64,000 nucleotides of DNA, taken from contig JADJOV010000026.1 of assembly GCA_016713585.1 (NCBI GenBank), positions 8,017 through 72,016 on the forward strand, in the 5' to 3' direction. Below, piece after piece: positions 29,324-40,392 of this stretch (positions are counted from its first letter, which is position 1; each line of letters opens with the position of its first letter). The position numbers and the translations under genes were made by a program. The DNA comes from Bdellovibrionales bacterium (lineage in GTDB: Bacteria > Bdellovibrionota > Bdellovibrionia > Bdellovibrionales > Bdellovibrionaceae). The notes beneath the pieces were generated by a model that was not told the DNA's origin, ran no database searches, and saw nothing but the letters and a program-made list of their open reading frames with translations.

Positions 29324-29797
29324 ATGAAAATAGTTTTAATTCTTTTTTTAACATTTATGGTTGTCCATTCTTATGCTGGTACTCCTGACGTGTGCAAACC
29401 GATCGCAGAATCTCTTCAGAAGGCCTGTAAAAAGATTGAATATGCGACTCTACCCAAAGAGATTCAATCTCTCATGAAGAAACAGCACTGCAATGTCGGT
29501 TTTAAGAGTAACTACAATTATGGCAGCCAAATGGATTTAAATGACGATGGCGAATTTGAATATTTGTTTTGCTGTTCAGAGGCGTCTCATGGGCCCTGTG
29601 GAGCCCGAATCTACGCAAAAATAAATAAAAAGTGGCAGGCTATTGAAGGTAAGGGTGGACTCTTTGGGTTTGATTCAGAGTGCTCAGGTATTTCTATTTT
29701 AACGTCAAAGACCGAAGAATTTCATGATCTCTGTTTTGGAAATCTAACCTTGCCACTCCGAAGATTTGGCAACGGATCTTATCACCTGGTCCCATGA
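29324..29797 (+). CDS. Cysteine-rich exported protein, unknown
   Basis: A 157-residue product with a signal peptide (MKIVLILFLTFMVVHSYA) and nine cysteines in the mature part, including CC and GPCGARIY. MDLNDDGEFEYLFCC resembles a VCBS/FG-GAP-like or calcium loop (DLNDDGEFEY). It is probably a periplasmic, disulfide-bonded protein. No family is recognised. It is monocistronic. Confidence 0.65.
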   Translation: MKIVLILFLTFMVVHSYAGTPDVCKPIAESLQKACKKIEYATLPKEIQSLMKKQHCNVGFKSNYNYGSQMDLNDDGEFEYLFCCSEASHGPCGARIYAKINKKWQAIEGKGGLFGFDSECSGISILTSKTEEFHDLCFGNLTLPLRRFGNGSYHLVP

Positions 29798-29962
29798 CAC
29801 TTGTAATTAGTCGTGCCCGCAGTCATCAAGAATTGCCCTAAAAAGTATTCTTTCTCGACAGGACTCCTATACAAAAAAACAAACCCAATGAGAAAAAATC
29901 GATATAAAATCTCATAAACAGTCCATCAATCTAAAAAGCATCATCAAAAACTCAAAAAAAAA

Positions 29963-30056
29963 TGAAAGAATTAGCTGGAAACCAACTTTCCGCAGAATTG
30001 ACCAGGCGTCCTATATATTTGAGTTCGCTAGAGCAGGTGCTTTATACTTCTTATCC
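29963..30056 (+). repeat. 94-bp dispersed repeat, copy 1
   Basis: About 95% identical to 34733-34826. It begins TGAAAGAATTAGCTGGAAAC and ends TTTATACTTCTTATCC. A decayed piece of the 5' half is seen at 45013-45048, and the 3' tail again at about 50690-50706. Both complete copies lie next to decayed genes. Confidence 0.7.
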
Positions 30057-30064
30057 TCATCACC

Positions 30065-31593
30065 TCAATGAAGCAGAGCTGAGCAGCTGGATTCCATGTT
30101 CAAGGACTGACTTCCTGCCAAAGGCCTCGCCAGCTTGATGTCGTTGGCAACCTCCCAGTGGAATTCACCAGAATCCTTTACGACTTTGAGCGTGTATTGA
30201 ACCCCAGAAACCATGTTTTCTTGGGCTTGAAAGAGCAACCCATCGCTGCCCAAACCCGACCAACTCCCTTGATAATACATCTCGACATTCGGATAGCCCG
30301 GCGCACTCAAGACAAATTTATCAGAAACTGACTGTCCGAAAAGTCTAATTTCTTTATAATCAAATTCGGCGCCGCCCAGATCCACTTCAACAAAGAAGGC
30401 TAACCCTCTTTTATCCGTCGACTTGGATGACGTCTGCAATCAAGGAAGGAAGGCCATCCACATGATCAACGCCATGAAACTTGAGTAATTTGATGGCTTT
30501 GATTTTTAGATTGCGGAAGGAGAGGATTATTGCTCGCAGTCAACATGGACGGATCATCCTTGATTTTCAAAAGGCGATACACGTTGGGGGAGGATGGATT
30601 AATATCTCGCTCAATGCCGTAAGCCTGTTTAGCCCAAGATGTAAGTTTCGAATCGCCCCAGTCTGCAAAACGAAAATTTGTACCATCATGCCCATAGTGC
30701 TCCAGATCGGCGGCTGCCCCAGGATATTATAATTGAGGCGTATCCAACGGCCACCGATAAAAACCTCGTTAAAAGTGTGATTGACCCACCCTTTTGAAGT
30801 CTTCATTTTATCAGTCACCTGCCGTCGGATTTCGTTGTGATGAACTTGTTCACTAAACAGTTGAATTTGGTCTGCGTCATTAGGATCAAGGGGTAAAACC
30901 GTTCCAACCAAACGAGTTGGAATTCCTAGGGCTTTAAGAACTGTGGCTTGAAGTGTGGCTGTCATTGTGCAGTTGCCGCGAAGACGTGCTTGGAACATAC
31001 TTTTGCCAAAAACGCCTTTCGCCAAAGCCTCTTCATCGGTCGAAAGCCATTTTTGACTTTTTCAAAATCAAAGTGAGGCCTGAGGGCGGGATCAACAACC
31101 GCGGTCCCGGTGGAAAAATCAACATCGAAAGAAACAAAATGATCCACATATTTGAATCTTCGCTGAATCCATGAGCTCACTTTTTTTACCAAATCAACAT
31201 CATTCAACTGATCTGGATAGATGCCGTCCTCCACCAGTGCCTGAACAAGTTCGGCTCTCATGGATTGGTCCCAATTGGTCGAAGCCGAGGGCGCAGATAC
31301 TCTTGAAGGCTTGGCGTCTGAGAGTATTCTGCACGCCAATTCGGATTGGGTTGCAAGTGAGTCAGTTGATCTGTTAAGGGTCGCACTTGAATTTCGAGAG
31401 TTACTGTTTTTTCATTTTCATTCACAATTTTGACTGTTTGTGCGTCTGTGTTTATAGAGGAGACCTCGCTGATGGGCTTTAAGACCTCAAGAGTTAAGGT
31501 GATCGAATAGTCAGCAGGAACAGCGGCCAAAGCTGGCAGCGTGACAAAAAGAAAACTTACCTGAATATACTTTAGACAGCTACGCCAAACCAT
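30065..31593 (-). pseudogene. Exported transglutaminase-like protein, broken
   Basis: Four overlapping frames on one strand together give a signal segment (MVWRSCLKYIQVSFLFVTLP), an N-terminal beta domain, and a transglutaminase/cysteine-protease-like core: RLRGNCTMTATLQATVLKAL with the catalytic Cys and WVNHTFNEVFIGGRWIRLNY with the His. The C-terminal beta domain is at 30065-30439. At least three single-base shifts (about 31285, 31033, 30650) and further disorder near 30440 break it. The acidic third residue is not obvious. It is a decayed gene or a heavily indel-affected one. Confidence 0.6.
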
Positions 31594-31740
31594 ATGACAC
31601 CTATTCGAACTGAAGTTTAAAGTCCACATAACACATTTCAACTTCAAGATGGAGGCCAATATTTTCGTTTTTAAATGGAAATCCAAAAGCGTAAGCATGA
31701 TATCTCCGTTGTTAGGAATCTTGATTGCAAATGCGGGGTA

Positions 31741-31989
31741 CTACTTGGGTAAGACCATCAAAGAGAATGTTCCTTCGCTGAAAAATTGAATACTTTCGAA
31801 TCGCAGAGTGGGGAACGACCTAGATCTGTACACCCGTTTCGAAACCACTTTTGTTTGTTTCGCGAGACCCGTATAAACTAAGAAATCTAAAATCTGATTC
31901 ACCCGTGCCAATGTGATATTGTAAAACTGCGAAATTGAATTAGCTGTTCGCAACTCCGAGTTCTGGACGTCACAACCGAATGGTCCCAT
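31741..31989 (-). pseudogene. TIGR02147-like winged-helix fragment
   Basis: The 82-codon frame contains NSISQFYNITLARVNQILDF and LVYTGLAKQ, similar to the second winged-helix part of the TIGR02147 regulator at 16.2 kb, but the HTH N-terminus and the rest are absent. It probably is a remnant of a second family member. Confidence 0.35.
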
Positions 31990-32048
31990 TGTTTTCCTGT
32001 CTTTGATGGGATCCTAGAATAAGTTGCCATTACAGCCTTCACACAGCC

Positions 32049-32300
32049 CTAATTGATGACTACATACTCAAGAGGACGAAACCGCATTAATGGATGGAAT
32101 TGAAGGACCTGAATTCGGTCTTCGAATACGAGGATACGCACATCGTATCCATTGGTGAAAGACTCGCGGCATTCAAAGGTCGGATCTGCGCCCTCCTTCG
32201 TGAATGAATATTCTCTCACGTTAAGGTCGATCGGTGCAAAGCGTGCATTCGGGGCAGCTTTCCAGATTCTGGCAACGGAGGGTGATACTTCGATTTTCAA
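32049..32300 (-). CDS. Hypothetical small protein
   Basis: An 83-codon frame with coherent composition (SFTKEGADPTFECRESFTNG, YDVRILVFEDRIQVLQFHPL) directly after the serine hydrolase relic. Neither start nor family is clear. It could itself be a scrap. Confidence 0.3.
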   Translation of the reverse strand: MKIEVSPSVARIWKAAPNARFAPIDLNVREYSFTKEGADPTFECRESFTNGYDVRILVFEDRIQVLQFHPLMRFRPLEYVVIN

Positions 32301-32324
32301 CGAGTATTGGTTAAGCGGTTCCCA

Positions 32325-33415
32325 TCACTCTTTGCTAAATACTATAGGTATTAATTCTGGGTCGGCAGCAAAGGGGATTAGGAGTTGAGGTTTAGGACCG
32401 ATCTCGAAAAAGGTCATACTTAGAGGCACTTTAAGTCCGCCGAACAATTCAATCGTAAATGAAAAACTTCTGTCGCCAAAGTAGCTCAACTCCCACTTGT
32501 GGCCAAAATAACTCAGGATTAGTTTGCCGTCGCTTTCTAATAATGAAATGGTGCCGTAAACATCATTGGAAAAGACACCTAAGAGGGCTCGTTTTTCAAT
32601 ATCCAATTCCATTTGTCTTCGGATTGAAACCTGAGGACCATTTGGCACCACAAACGAATCTTCAATTTCTTTTTCATATAAAATACTAAGTGCCATTTGC
32701 GCGACTTTTCCAGGAAAAGGACTAACACTTTGATTTGTCAGAACCACTGCGCCTATCTAATCTTCGGGGATTGCCACGACAAGACTCGAGTACCCGTCGA
32801 TATTGCCTGAATGAAAGACAGCCTTTTTTCCAAGCACAGTTCCTAAAAACCAACCTAGTCCATAGTTTAACTTCTGGCCAAACCATCCTAATCCCTGAAA
32901 CATAAACGGAAATGCATCAGGTATTTCAGCATGAGCCTCATACATTGCTGCCAACTTACCGGGTGAAACAATCCCCGAGGGTTGACCACCACTGGTGTGA
33001 AAGAGAAGCCATTGAGTCATATCGTGCAGATTGGAATTGATTGCGCCAGCTGGTCCAATCCAATCAACTGCACGTGGCGCAATTCTCTTGCCTTGAAAAT
33101 AGGGTTCAGCAAAGTTGTCTCCTCGTTCTTTCCCAATAAAGGATGACTTCATTTTGAGAGGAGAAAATACTTCGGCAACTAGGAACTCAGACCAAGACCT
33201 TCCCGAAATCTGCAACGGGCTTATTTATATCAATCTGCCCACGTTCCTCAAGCATTAGAAACGTCAAACCAGCAAAGGCCTTGGTTGTTGATCCAATAGC
33301 AAAAATAGTTTCAGGAGTAACTTTGAGAGAGCGCTCTCGGTCTCTGAATCCGTATGCAGATGAGAAAACAACTCTTCCTGATTTAACAACTGGAAATTCC
33401 TAAACCAGTTTCAGA
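32325..33415 (-). pseudogene. Serine hydrolase (class C beta-lactamase fold), decayed
   Basis: Read 5' to 3': a frame with GRVVFSSAYGFRDRERSLKV and AIGSTTKAF (SxxK nucleophile motif), a break at 33225 where about 80-100 residues including the YxN motif are missing, then WSEFLVAEVFSPLKMKSSF through AVFHSGNIDGY (third motif, HSG). An in-frame TAG follows at 32757, and then a C-terminal beta domain ending VFSKE. The deletion plus nonsense codon show true decay. A piece of its tail is duplicated at 46959-47129. Confidence 0.75.
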
Positions 33416-33510
33416 TAGTGGTTCATTTCCTTTTATAAAGCTATCAGCTGAATTTTCATTTCACTCCTGGCACTACATCTGAAACGAAAAAGACTATTGC
33501 AAGTTAAATC

Positions 33511-33925
33511 TCAATTTTGAGCATTAGATTTTATAGCATAAGTTAACCAGTATTGCCAACCGGCTTCCATATCTATTTCACCCACAGGGAGGATTTTGGC
33601 ATTCTTTGGTTGCTAGCTGGCTAGAATCGGGAGAATTGATCCCAATCGATGGCAAGCTATAAGAAGTCCAAGCGCAGAAAGAGGGGGAGTGCTAGGCCAG
33701 CGCCAATTATTGTGTAATTCACAATGGGTCCGCCCCAATTGTAAATGGATACCTGAATGGGTGAAAACCGAGACTCGTCACCAATATCGACCCTTTGGAG
33801 ATGCATTATAGGATCTGCTCCAACCAGTTTACCTCCAAGCCAGTGGCCGCCCTCGTGAAGAAAGTTAAGAAAGGCATAAGTACCACAAGTAATAGGAGTT
33901 TTTTAAGAATGTTCTTTATTACCAT
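33511..33925 (-). pseudogene. HEGGH membrane metalloprotease-like remnant
   Basis: The minus strand begins MVIKNILKKLLLLVVLMPFL (membrane segment), shifts by one base near 33865, and continues NFLHEGGHWLGGKLVGADPI with an HExxH zinc motif as in site-2 (M50-type) proteases, then a second hydrophobic stretch. A stop at 33655 is followed by a further scrap KILPVGEIDMEAGWQYWLTY. It is short for M50, so truncated. Confidence 0.45.
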
Positions 33926-33976
33926 AAAAAAAAGATATATTCACGCTTCAAATCCAGGGTCTTTGGCATAGCCTCA

Positions 33977-34477
33977 CTAAGACTCTTTTTTCCAGCGCCG
34001 CACCTTTGTCCTCGCAGCGGAATAGGGCGCAATAGTGTTAATCTGAATCCACTTTACCATCGCCCATTTCTCACCAGTCCATTTGCGCATTTTGGGCTTA
34101 AACAGATCTGCAGTAGGGAGTGCCTCTATCATGTCAACAATTTCACCGACAGTCCGCTCGAAATCAGCTCGCAATTCTTCTAGGGAGTTAGTCTTCCGGT
34201 CCTTATAGAAGGACTCGGCCAGGCGCCCCAGTTCATTCCACTTATAACCCTTTGCTGGCATATCCGGAATTTTTCCCGCCCGCTCAGCCTTTTCCCAACC
34301 AAGCAGAAGCTGCCCCCAGCCTATTTGGTATGCCAAAATATCGCAGGGAGAAACTTTCCCTTCAAGGTCCGGCTTCCGAGCAGCCGTTTTCGTTAAAATA
34401 GCGAATTCAGCGTCTAATCTACGAAAAGAATCATTTAACTTTTTGAGCAGGTCAGATTTATTGGATGGCAATGGCAT
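33977..34477 (-). CDS. ClbS/DfsB-family four-helix protein
   Basis: The start at 34477 has GGAAGGAG seven bases upstream; a longer frame to 34507 exists. The 166-residue product opens MPLPSNKSDLLKKLNDSF and carries CDILAYQIGWGQLLLGWEKA, KGYKWNEL and KMRKWTGEKW, the pattern of the DUF1706/ClbS/DfsB family (DinB-like four-helix bundle). ClbS hydrolyses the genotoxin colibactin, so a self-protection or detoxifying role is possible. The gene is intact in a decayed neighbourhood. Confidence 0.85.
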   Translation of the reverse strand: MPLPSNKSDLLKKLNDSFRRLDAEFAILTKTAARKPDLEGKVSPCDILAYQIGWGQLLLGWEKAERAGKIPDMPAKGYKWNELGRLAESFYKDRKTNSLEELRADFERTVGEIVDMIEALPTADLFKPKMRKWTGEKWAMVKWIQINTIAPYSAARTKVRRWKKES

Positions 34478-34732
34478 CGGAGACTCCTTCCGAGTCTTCG
34501 TTAACATTTCATTGCCCGACCGTCACGGGCGATTCAAAATGCAATCTAGTTGAGGGGCATGGTGACAAGCATGGGCATTAGCTTCTAATGTAAGAGCTCC
34601 CACTGAGGTGCCAAGGAATGCACTGGTCACTAATCGCCCGTGCCAAATAGGGGGTTATCGATACAGCCAAACCCAAGCGACCAACAAATCAACAGTCATC
34701 TGGGGATAGGGATTTCAAAAGCCACTTGGAGC

Positions 34733-34826
34733 TGAAAGAATTAGCTGGAAACGAACTTTCCGCAGAATTGACCAGGCGTCCTATATAGTTGAGTTCCCTA
34801 GAGCCGGTGCTTTATACATCTTATCC
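34733..34826 (+). repeat. 94-bp dispersed repeat, copy 2
   Basis: Same length as copy 1 at 29963-30056, with about five mismatches. It lies 50 bases before an HNH endonuclease relic. Confidence 0.7.
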
Positions 34827-34880
34827 ACAATCTATCGCCCCAGACTCACTTCAAACAGAAAATTCTGCAGGATGAATCTG

Positions 34881-35195
34881 TGAGAGTTGAACTAACCTTA
34901 AGCAAAGAGCAAATGGAACTTCTCAACCGAGCCAAGGAGCTTTTATCCCACGCCCTGCCCGGGGCAACACTTGTTGAGGTGAGTACGAGTCTTGCTCAGC
35001 GGTATGTAAAACAGAGTTCATTTCCACGGCGGAATTAAAGGGACATCAAAAAATATCAGGAAGGCCGACTCCTTCCTCTGTCAAAAAAATCATTTTGCGT
35101 CCGAATCTGGGGTGTCAATTTAAGGATTCAAGGACTGGAAAAATCTGCGGGTCCTCTGCAGTTGCCACAATCAGTATCGATACAAAGCAGGATGT
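34881..35195 (+). pseudogene. HNH endonuclease remnant (Bdellovibrio type)
   Basis: The first frame reads VRVELTLSKEQMELLNRAKE and LLSHALPGATLVEV, the helical domain that precedes the nuclease in an HNH family common in Bdellovibrio relatives. After a stop, other frames give CQFKDSRTGKICGSS and LRVLCSCHNQYRYKAG, the zinc and HNH parts. The middle with the catalytic His is deleted. Confidence 0.6.
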
Positions 35196-35262
35196 TAAAC
35201 GGGCCCCACGTCATGGATGACCATTTTCTATGACAATCTCAAACTTCATGAGCTCAAGTTTT

Positions 35263-37296
35263 TTATTCAGAACGGAGTGCATCAATGACCTGAAGTTTTT
35301 CAGCTTTCAATGCAGGAAATATCCCACTCAGAACTCCAACAGCAAATATTGAGAGAGTCGAAAGAAGTAACGCAAGCCAGTCGACGGTCCATTCAAATTG
35401 CAACTTGCTTACAAATTTAGTCGATGCCCAAATCGCTGTGTGGTACGCAGTAAATCCTAAAAAAAGTCCTATCACTCCAGCTAACGCACAAACGATCATT
35501 GACTCGACTAAAAATTGTGTGCGTATTTCTCTGTTTGTCGCACCAAGAGCTTTTCTGAGTCCAATTTCTCTAAATCTTTCAGAAACAGAAACCAACATCA
35601 TATTTGTAATTCCGATTCCACCAACGGCTAAGGTCACAAATGCGATCGACGATAACAACATAGTAAACAGCGCCAAAAATCTTCGCATCTGTGCGACTAA
35701 CACGCTGTCGGAGTCAACCCGAAATCGACCTGACGAGCCATACCTTTGTTCAAAGAAAGATCTGACTTCCCTGCCGACTTTTTCTACGTCTGCACCAGCT
35801 TCAACCTGAATCATGACTTCCTTAATTTGGGAGGTCCACCAATCACCAGCCAGCGCTTGATAAAAGGTAAAAGGCAAATAAACTTGAAGATTTGGCTTCA
35901 GGTATTCTTTATTACTGGTCGATGACGCCAGCACCCCAATCACTCGACAGCCGAACGAATTGTCACCTTGACTGACTCTCAAAACTTGACCTAATGGCTG
36001 AGTGTCTGTAAAAAGTTGCTCCGCTATTTCATAGCCGACTATACAAACACCACTTTTTTGCGCTATCTCAACGTGGGAAAAGTTGCGCCCCAAAAGCAAT
36101 TGCCTTCTGGACATCACAAGGGCCTCTTCGCTGGCCCCAAGAATCCTGACATCTTGTTCAATAGCCCGTCCACCATAATTGACAGCACCGTCCCACCCCA
36201 TAAGTATTGGAGACATTCTTTGAATTTCTGGAAATATTTTCTTCAAAGAAACAAGTTCGCCGTCCCAATCAAAAAATCTAAATGGGGCCGGAACTATATC
36301 TGATGCTTTTTGATCCCGATTTGGATAACCATAAAACACCATCGTATTCACGCCTAAATCTGCGTATCCAGATAGAATTCTAGCTTGAGTGAATTGACCC
36401 AAGGTCACCATCGCAAAAACAGCAGCGATTCCTACAGAGATACCGATCATCGTCAGGGCTGTTCTGGTCTTGTTTCTTCCTAGATTTCTAACTGCGGACG
36501 GAAAGCTTTCCTTTGCCGCACCCAAAACGCCCTTTAAAGTAAACACAGTCGCAGCGTTCTTTTTCAATGCAGGCGAATACACTCTTGCTGGCACACTGGA
36601 CCCAGGGGAATGGTCATCCCTCACAATGCTTCCATCTTTTATACGTATAATCCGATCACACTTTCGCGCCACATCATTATCGTGGGTAATGACAACTATG
36701 GTTTTTTTGGAGTCACGATTCAAGCTTCTGAGTAATTCGAGAATTTGTTTGGCAGAGACTGAGTCTAAGTTGCCCGTAGGCTCGTCAGCCAAAATAATCT
36801 CCGGATCACTCATTAATGCACGACAAATTGCCACTCGTTGCTGTTGTCCACCTGACAATTGATTGGGGTGGTAATCAAGACGATCACTCAGTCCAACAAG
36901 CTCGGCATACATTTTCGCTTTTAACAAAAACTTTTCTTTTGAACCCTTATCAGCTGAGTATTGCGTAGGTAGCAAGATGTTGTCGATCACGCTGGTTTTG
37001 GGCAATAGATGAAACTGCTGAAATATAAAGCCTATATTCTCGTTTCGAGTCTGGGCAAGCTCGTCTTCGTTGAGTGCAGATATGTCCTTTCCACTCATTT
37101 TAATGATTCCTTTGGTCGGAGGTGAAAGTAATCCCAAAAGATATAGCAGGGTTGACTTTCCCGAACCTGATGGACCCTGAATAGCAACGAGCTCTCCCTC
37201 CTTCACCACCAGAGACAAATCTATCAATATGGGCGTTGAGGATCCATCATTTGAATAGGAATAATGAAGATGTTCAATCTCAATGGCATTTTTCAC
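35263..37296 (-). CDS. macB: MacB-type ABC transporter (ATPase-permease fusion)
   Basis: The 677-residue inner-membrane component of a tripartite efflux pump. Residues 1-230 are the ATPase: Walker A GPSGSGKS (41-48), Q-loop FIFQQFHLLP, signature LSGGQQQRVAICRALM, Walker B IILADEPTGNLDS, switch His in VITHDND. A first membrane helix follows at about 275-300, then the large periplasmic domain, then three C-terminal FtsX-type helices (from about 540). It is downstream of macA by three bases. MacAB-TolC systems export macrolides, peptides or lipoproteins; the substrate here is unknown. Confidence 0.92.
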   Translation of the reverse strand: MKNAIEIEHLHYSYSNDGSSTPILIDLSLVVKEGELVAIQGPSGSGKSTLLYLLGLLSPPTKGIIKMSGKDISALNEDELAQTRNENIGFIFQQFHLLPKTSVIDNILLPTQYSADKGSKEKFLLKAKMYAELVGLSDRLDYHPNQLSGGQQQRVAICRALMSDPEIILADEPTGNLDSVSAKQILELLRSLNRDSKKTIVVITHDNDVARKCDRIIRIKDGSIVRDDHSPGSSVPARVYSPALKKNAATVFTLKGVLGAAKESFPSAVRNLGRNKTRTALTMIGISVGIAAVFAMVTLGQFTQARILSGYADLGVNTMVFYGYPNRDQKASDIVPAPFRFFDWDGELVSLKKIFPEIQRMSPILMGWDGAVNYGGRAIEQDVRILGASEEALVMSRRQLLLGRNFSHVEIAQKSGVCIVGYEIAEQLFTDTQPLGQVLRVSQGDNSFGCRVIGVLASSTSNKEYLKPNLQVYLPFTFYQALAGDWWTSQIKEVMIQVEAGADVEKVGREVRSFFEQRYGSSGRFRVDSDSVLVAQMRRFLALFTMLLSSIAFVTLAVGGIGITNMMLVSVSERFREIGLRKALGATNREIRTQFLVESMIVCALAGVIGLFLGFTAYHTAIWASTKFVSKLQFEWTVDWLALLLSTLSIFAVGVLSGIFPALKAEKLQVIDALRSE

Positions 37297-37298
37297 TT

Positions 37299-38172
37299 TT
37301 ATTCCGCCGAATTCATCTGTGAAAAATCAACTTGCTTGATCTTCTCACCTTCTTGTAAGCCTGAAATGACTTCAAAACCTTCTTCATTTTGAGTCCCGAC
37401 CTGAATATCCCGACGCTCGCCAGAAGCCAAAACTACAAAATACTTTTCATTCTCTCGACGAACAAATTCATGCCTCAGTGTCAACACATTTTCTTTTTGC
37501 TGTAATGACATCAATGACAACTGACATTCCGGATTTAATTGTCTCATCACTGTCGATCATTTCAATACGGATAGGAAATTCTACAACTTGTGATCTGCTC
37601 CACTGATCTTTTTCTCGCGCAGCAAGCGACAGATCCCGAATAACCCCCTTGTACTTTCGAGTCAAAATTGCAGATGCCTTAATTACCACATCCTGACCAG
37701 CTTTAATTTTGACTCTGTCGATTTCAGGAGCATTCGCAACAACATAGAGTTTGCTCGTATCGTCAATTCTCAAAATGAATTCTTTCGGATCGCCTTCCTT
37801 GACATACTCACCCTCAGATTTTTCAATTTGAACCACAATCCCAGAAAGAGGTGAACGTAAAGGGAAGGAACTCTCGTTTGCTTGTAAAGATTGAACCACG
37901 CTGACAATCGGATCACCCTGTTTGACCTTGTCTCCAATTTTAACGAAGAGTTTTTTGACATATCCATTATAGGGAGCCGTCACAATCGTCTTCTTAAAAG
38001 GGGTCACGGTCCCAGCAATAGTGACTCTTTGAACAACATCTTGCTTGACGACTATTCCATACCCGTTCTTCTTTCCCCCGATAGGTTGACTTGAACGAAA
38101 ATAAAAAATGAATGCAATCACCACAAAAATCAATAGACCAGCAATCGTTTTTTTATTTAAGAAGTTCTTCAT
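37299..38172 (-). CDS. macA: MacA-like periplasmic adaptor (frameshifted)
   Basis: The start at 38172 follows AAGGAAAG. An N-terminal anchor (IAGLLIFVVIAFIFYF) is followed by a lipoyl-like half (TVTPFKKTIVTAPYNGYVKK, KIGDKVKQGDPIV, RSPLSGIVV) and the beta-barrel domain. The frame breaks near 37487 in GCAAAAAGAAAATG; one extra A gives ITAKKENVLTLRHEFV and the membrane-proximal domain ending at 37299. The restored length is about 292 residues, short for MacA because the coiled-coil hairpin is missing. It sits between the TolC-like gene and macB, partly overlapping the former. Confidence 0.85.
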
Positions 38173-39456
38173 AAAGCTTTCCTTGGTGATAGAGCAGTGT
38201 GTATCTTGTTGTCTGCAAATCAGACACCGCAGAATAAAACTGAATCTCGGCATCTGAAACACTATTTAATCCAAGATATCAAATCAAGATATTGAACTTT
38301 TCCGTTTCGATACTCTCGCTCAATAAAATCAATATTGTCTCTTTCAAGAGCCAGTAACTCTTTCGCTAACCCAAAATTTCTTTGAACTTGTTTCACGTTG
38401 ATCAAAACCTGTTTCATGGATGACTGAAGAAGAAGCAAATTTGAATCTAGGTCATTGTTTTGGACAATGCTTTTATGGAAAGCGACCTCTTTGTCCCGGG
38501 CCCTTGTCCCCCAATCAAAAAAGTTGTATTTAACTGTCACAAGGGCACTCCAGCCAGTCCGTGCATTGTCAAAAAAAGATTGCCCTGTCCCAGCATAATT
38601 GGAGCTTGTATAGTCTACGCCAGTCGAGAGATACCATTCTGGCAAAGTTTTTCTACTGATGAGATCACGACTCAATTGGTTCGCTTCTTTTTGAATCTGT
38701 GCAGCCCGAGACTGAAGATGATTTTCAATCTCTAGCGTTGTATCAGGGACTTCATTTTTGACTGCCTCAAGAGAAATTGGTACAAATTCAACCTGTACAT
38801 TCAATTTCTGAGGCAGACTCATCAGTCTTTGCAGCTCCTGCTTAGATTTTTCGACGGTGCCTTGAGCTGTCACTAAGTTAATTTCGCCCCGACTGACCTG
38901 TGTTTTAAACCTCAGAAAATCCTTTTTGGTTTTAATTCCCTGATGATAGTCTCTAGAAATTCTTTCATATTGCCGACTGATAAGTTTAAACTGCTTTTCC
39001 TGAATTTCTAATAATTTGATATTCAACGAATAAATTAAGTACTGTGATACAAGATCAAGACTGACTTTATTCTTTTGGTCTTCAAAATTAAGCTCTGCTT
39101 GTTTTCTGTTTAATTTCGCAATTTGACTATTGATTCGAGTGACGCCGTTGTCATAAAGAGACTCTGTGATACCTAGATTAAATTCACTATTCCAAGGGCT
39201 TGTTGTCTTGCGGGGTGAAGAGTCTAGAATTCCATGTGTGGCCGTTAAATCAAGACTCGGAAGTAATTTTGCTTCGGCAGATTCTTCATCAAGTTGAGAT
39301 ATTTTGAGCTGTCGTTTCATGGAATCAAAAGTTGGAGAGTTCTCAACAGCAAATGCAATCGTTTTTTTAAATCAAATTTTCAATTTCAGAGGACCTCTCT
39401 GCGGCCTGAACTAGACCCGCTAAAGATATGAGCATCAAGATAAGTAGAAGTCTCAT
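38153..39456 (-). CDS. TolC-family outer-membrane efflux protein (frameshifted)
   Basis: A signal peptide (MRLLLILMLISLAGLVQA) starts at 39456 after GGGACAG. The frame breaks near 39372 (one T missing before an A-run), then a long frame shows the two TolC-type helical-barrel halves (SQIAKLNRKQAELNFEDQKN; QIQKEANQLSRDL...). It breaks again near 38275 (one extra T) and continues LNSVSDAEIQFYSAVSDLQT to a stop at 38153, overlapping the macA start. The restored length is about 430 residues. It forms the outer-membrane channel of the MacAB system encoded downstream. Confidence 0.85.
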
Positions 39457-39496
39457 TTCTGTCCCTCATGACTTAGACTGATCAACAACGACGCGT

Positions 39497-40228
39497 TTAA
39501 TCCTCATCCCCATCACCGTCCCCGTCTCCATCCCCATGCTCGCCAGCACCCTCATCGAATTTCATTGTTATTCCAAAAATTTGAAGGGATCGCGTTTGGC
39601 TGTTGTAGTTTTTGAAAATATGAAGACCGAATGCGACGACCAGACCGATCAGCAGAATCCCGACTGGTGCTTTTGGGGTAAGTATCGTCTGATCAAGGGC
39701 AATATCCTCTTTTTTGCCATCAATCATGCTCAGGCCAATCAGCTCCTTGTGGCGGATGGTGTGAAATACGATTCCGACCACATGAAGAACTACAACAATG
39801 ATCAATCCGTTCGCTAATAACTCATGAACGTCTTCGAATGATTCTTTGTCTGATCCTGAGGTCATTAAATAGCCAGTCATTGCGAGACCAAAAGCCATGG
39901 TCATCATTGTGATTCCTGCCCAACTAGATGCCGGGTTGTGACCTGCCCATCGTCTTTTTTCCCCCGTCAGAATTCCCTTGAAATAACTAACGAGATCCAT
40001 CGGATTTAGCGCGAAGCCAGAGAATCGGGCATGCTTGGTCCCAAAAACACCCCAGATAATCCTCAGTAGAACCAAAAAACCTAAGACGAGTCCAAAAAGC
40101 GAGTGATAGTTAAACCAATAAGATTCATCATCGACTGTTTTCGCGATAACAAAGCCAGTCAAAAACAGACCTGCGAATAACCAATGAAAAAGTCGCGTTG
40201 GCAGGTCATAAACAAGATATTTTTTCAC
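39497..40228 (-). CDS. Cytochrome b561-type membrane protein
   Basis: The GTG at 40228 has GGGAG six bases upstream and is preferred over the ATG at 40240. It resembles the four-helix b-type cytochrome of Ni-hydrogenase/b561 proteins, with histidines in RLFHW, NYHSLFG, DVHELLAN and VVLHVVG suited to bind two hemes, then a fifth helix (ILLIGLVVAFGLHIF). It should move electrons at the inner membrane. The C-terminus is unusual: five GD repeats then ED. It is divergent from a PepSY gene, a known association. Confidence 0.88.
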   Translation of the reverse strand: MKKYLVYDLPTRLFHWLFAGLFLTGFVIAKTVDDESYWFNYHSLFGLVLGFLVLLRIIWGVFGTKHARFSGFALNPMDLVSYFKGILTGEKRRWAGHNPASSWAGITMMTMAFGLAMTGYLMTSGSDKESFEDVHELLANGLIIVVVLHVVGIVFHTIRHKELIGLSMIDGKKEDIALDQTILTPKAPVGILLIGLVVAFGLHIFKNYNSQTRSLQIFGITMKFDEGAGEHGDGDGDGDGDED

Positions 40229-40392
40229 AAACACTCCCATCAGTCATTGGTTTCGTCTCCGTCTGACATTCACCTCTGAGAAGCAACTAGGCAATTCGGT
40301 CAGTTGACGAAGCATAGGTTATTCAGTTACGTTTGTTGAGTCTGAAAATTAACCCATTGCAACAATACAACCTCAACAAAAGGAGCCTTTTA

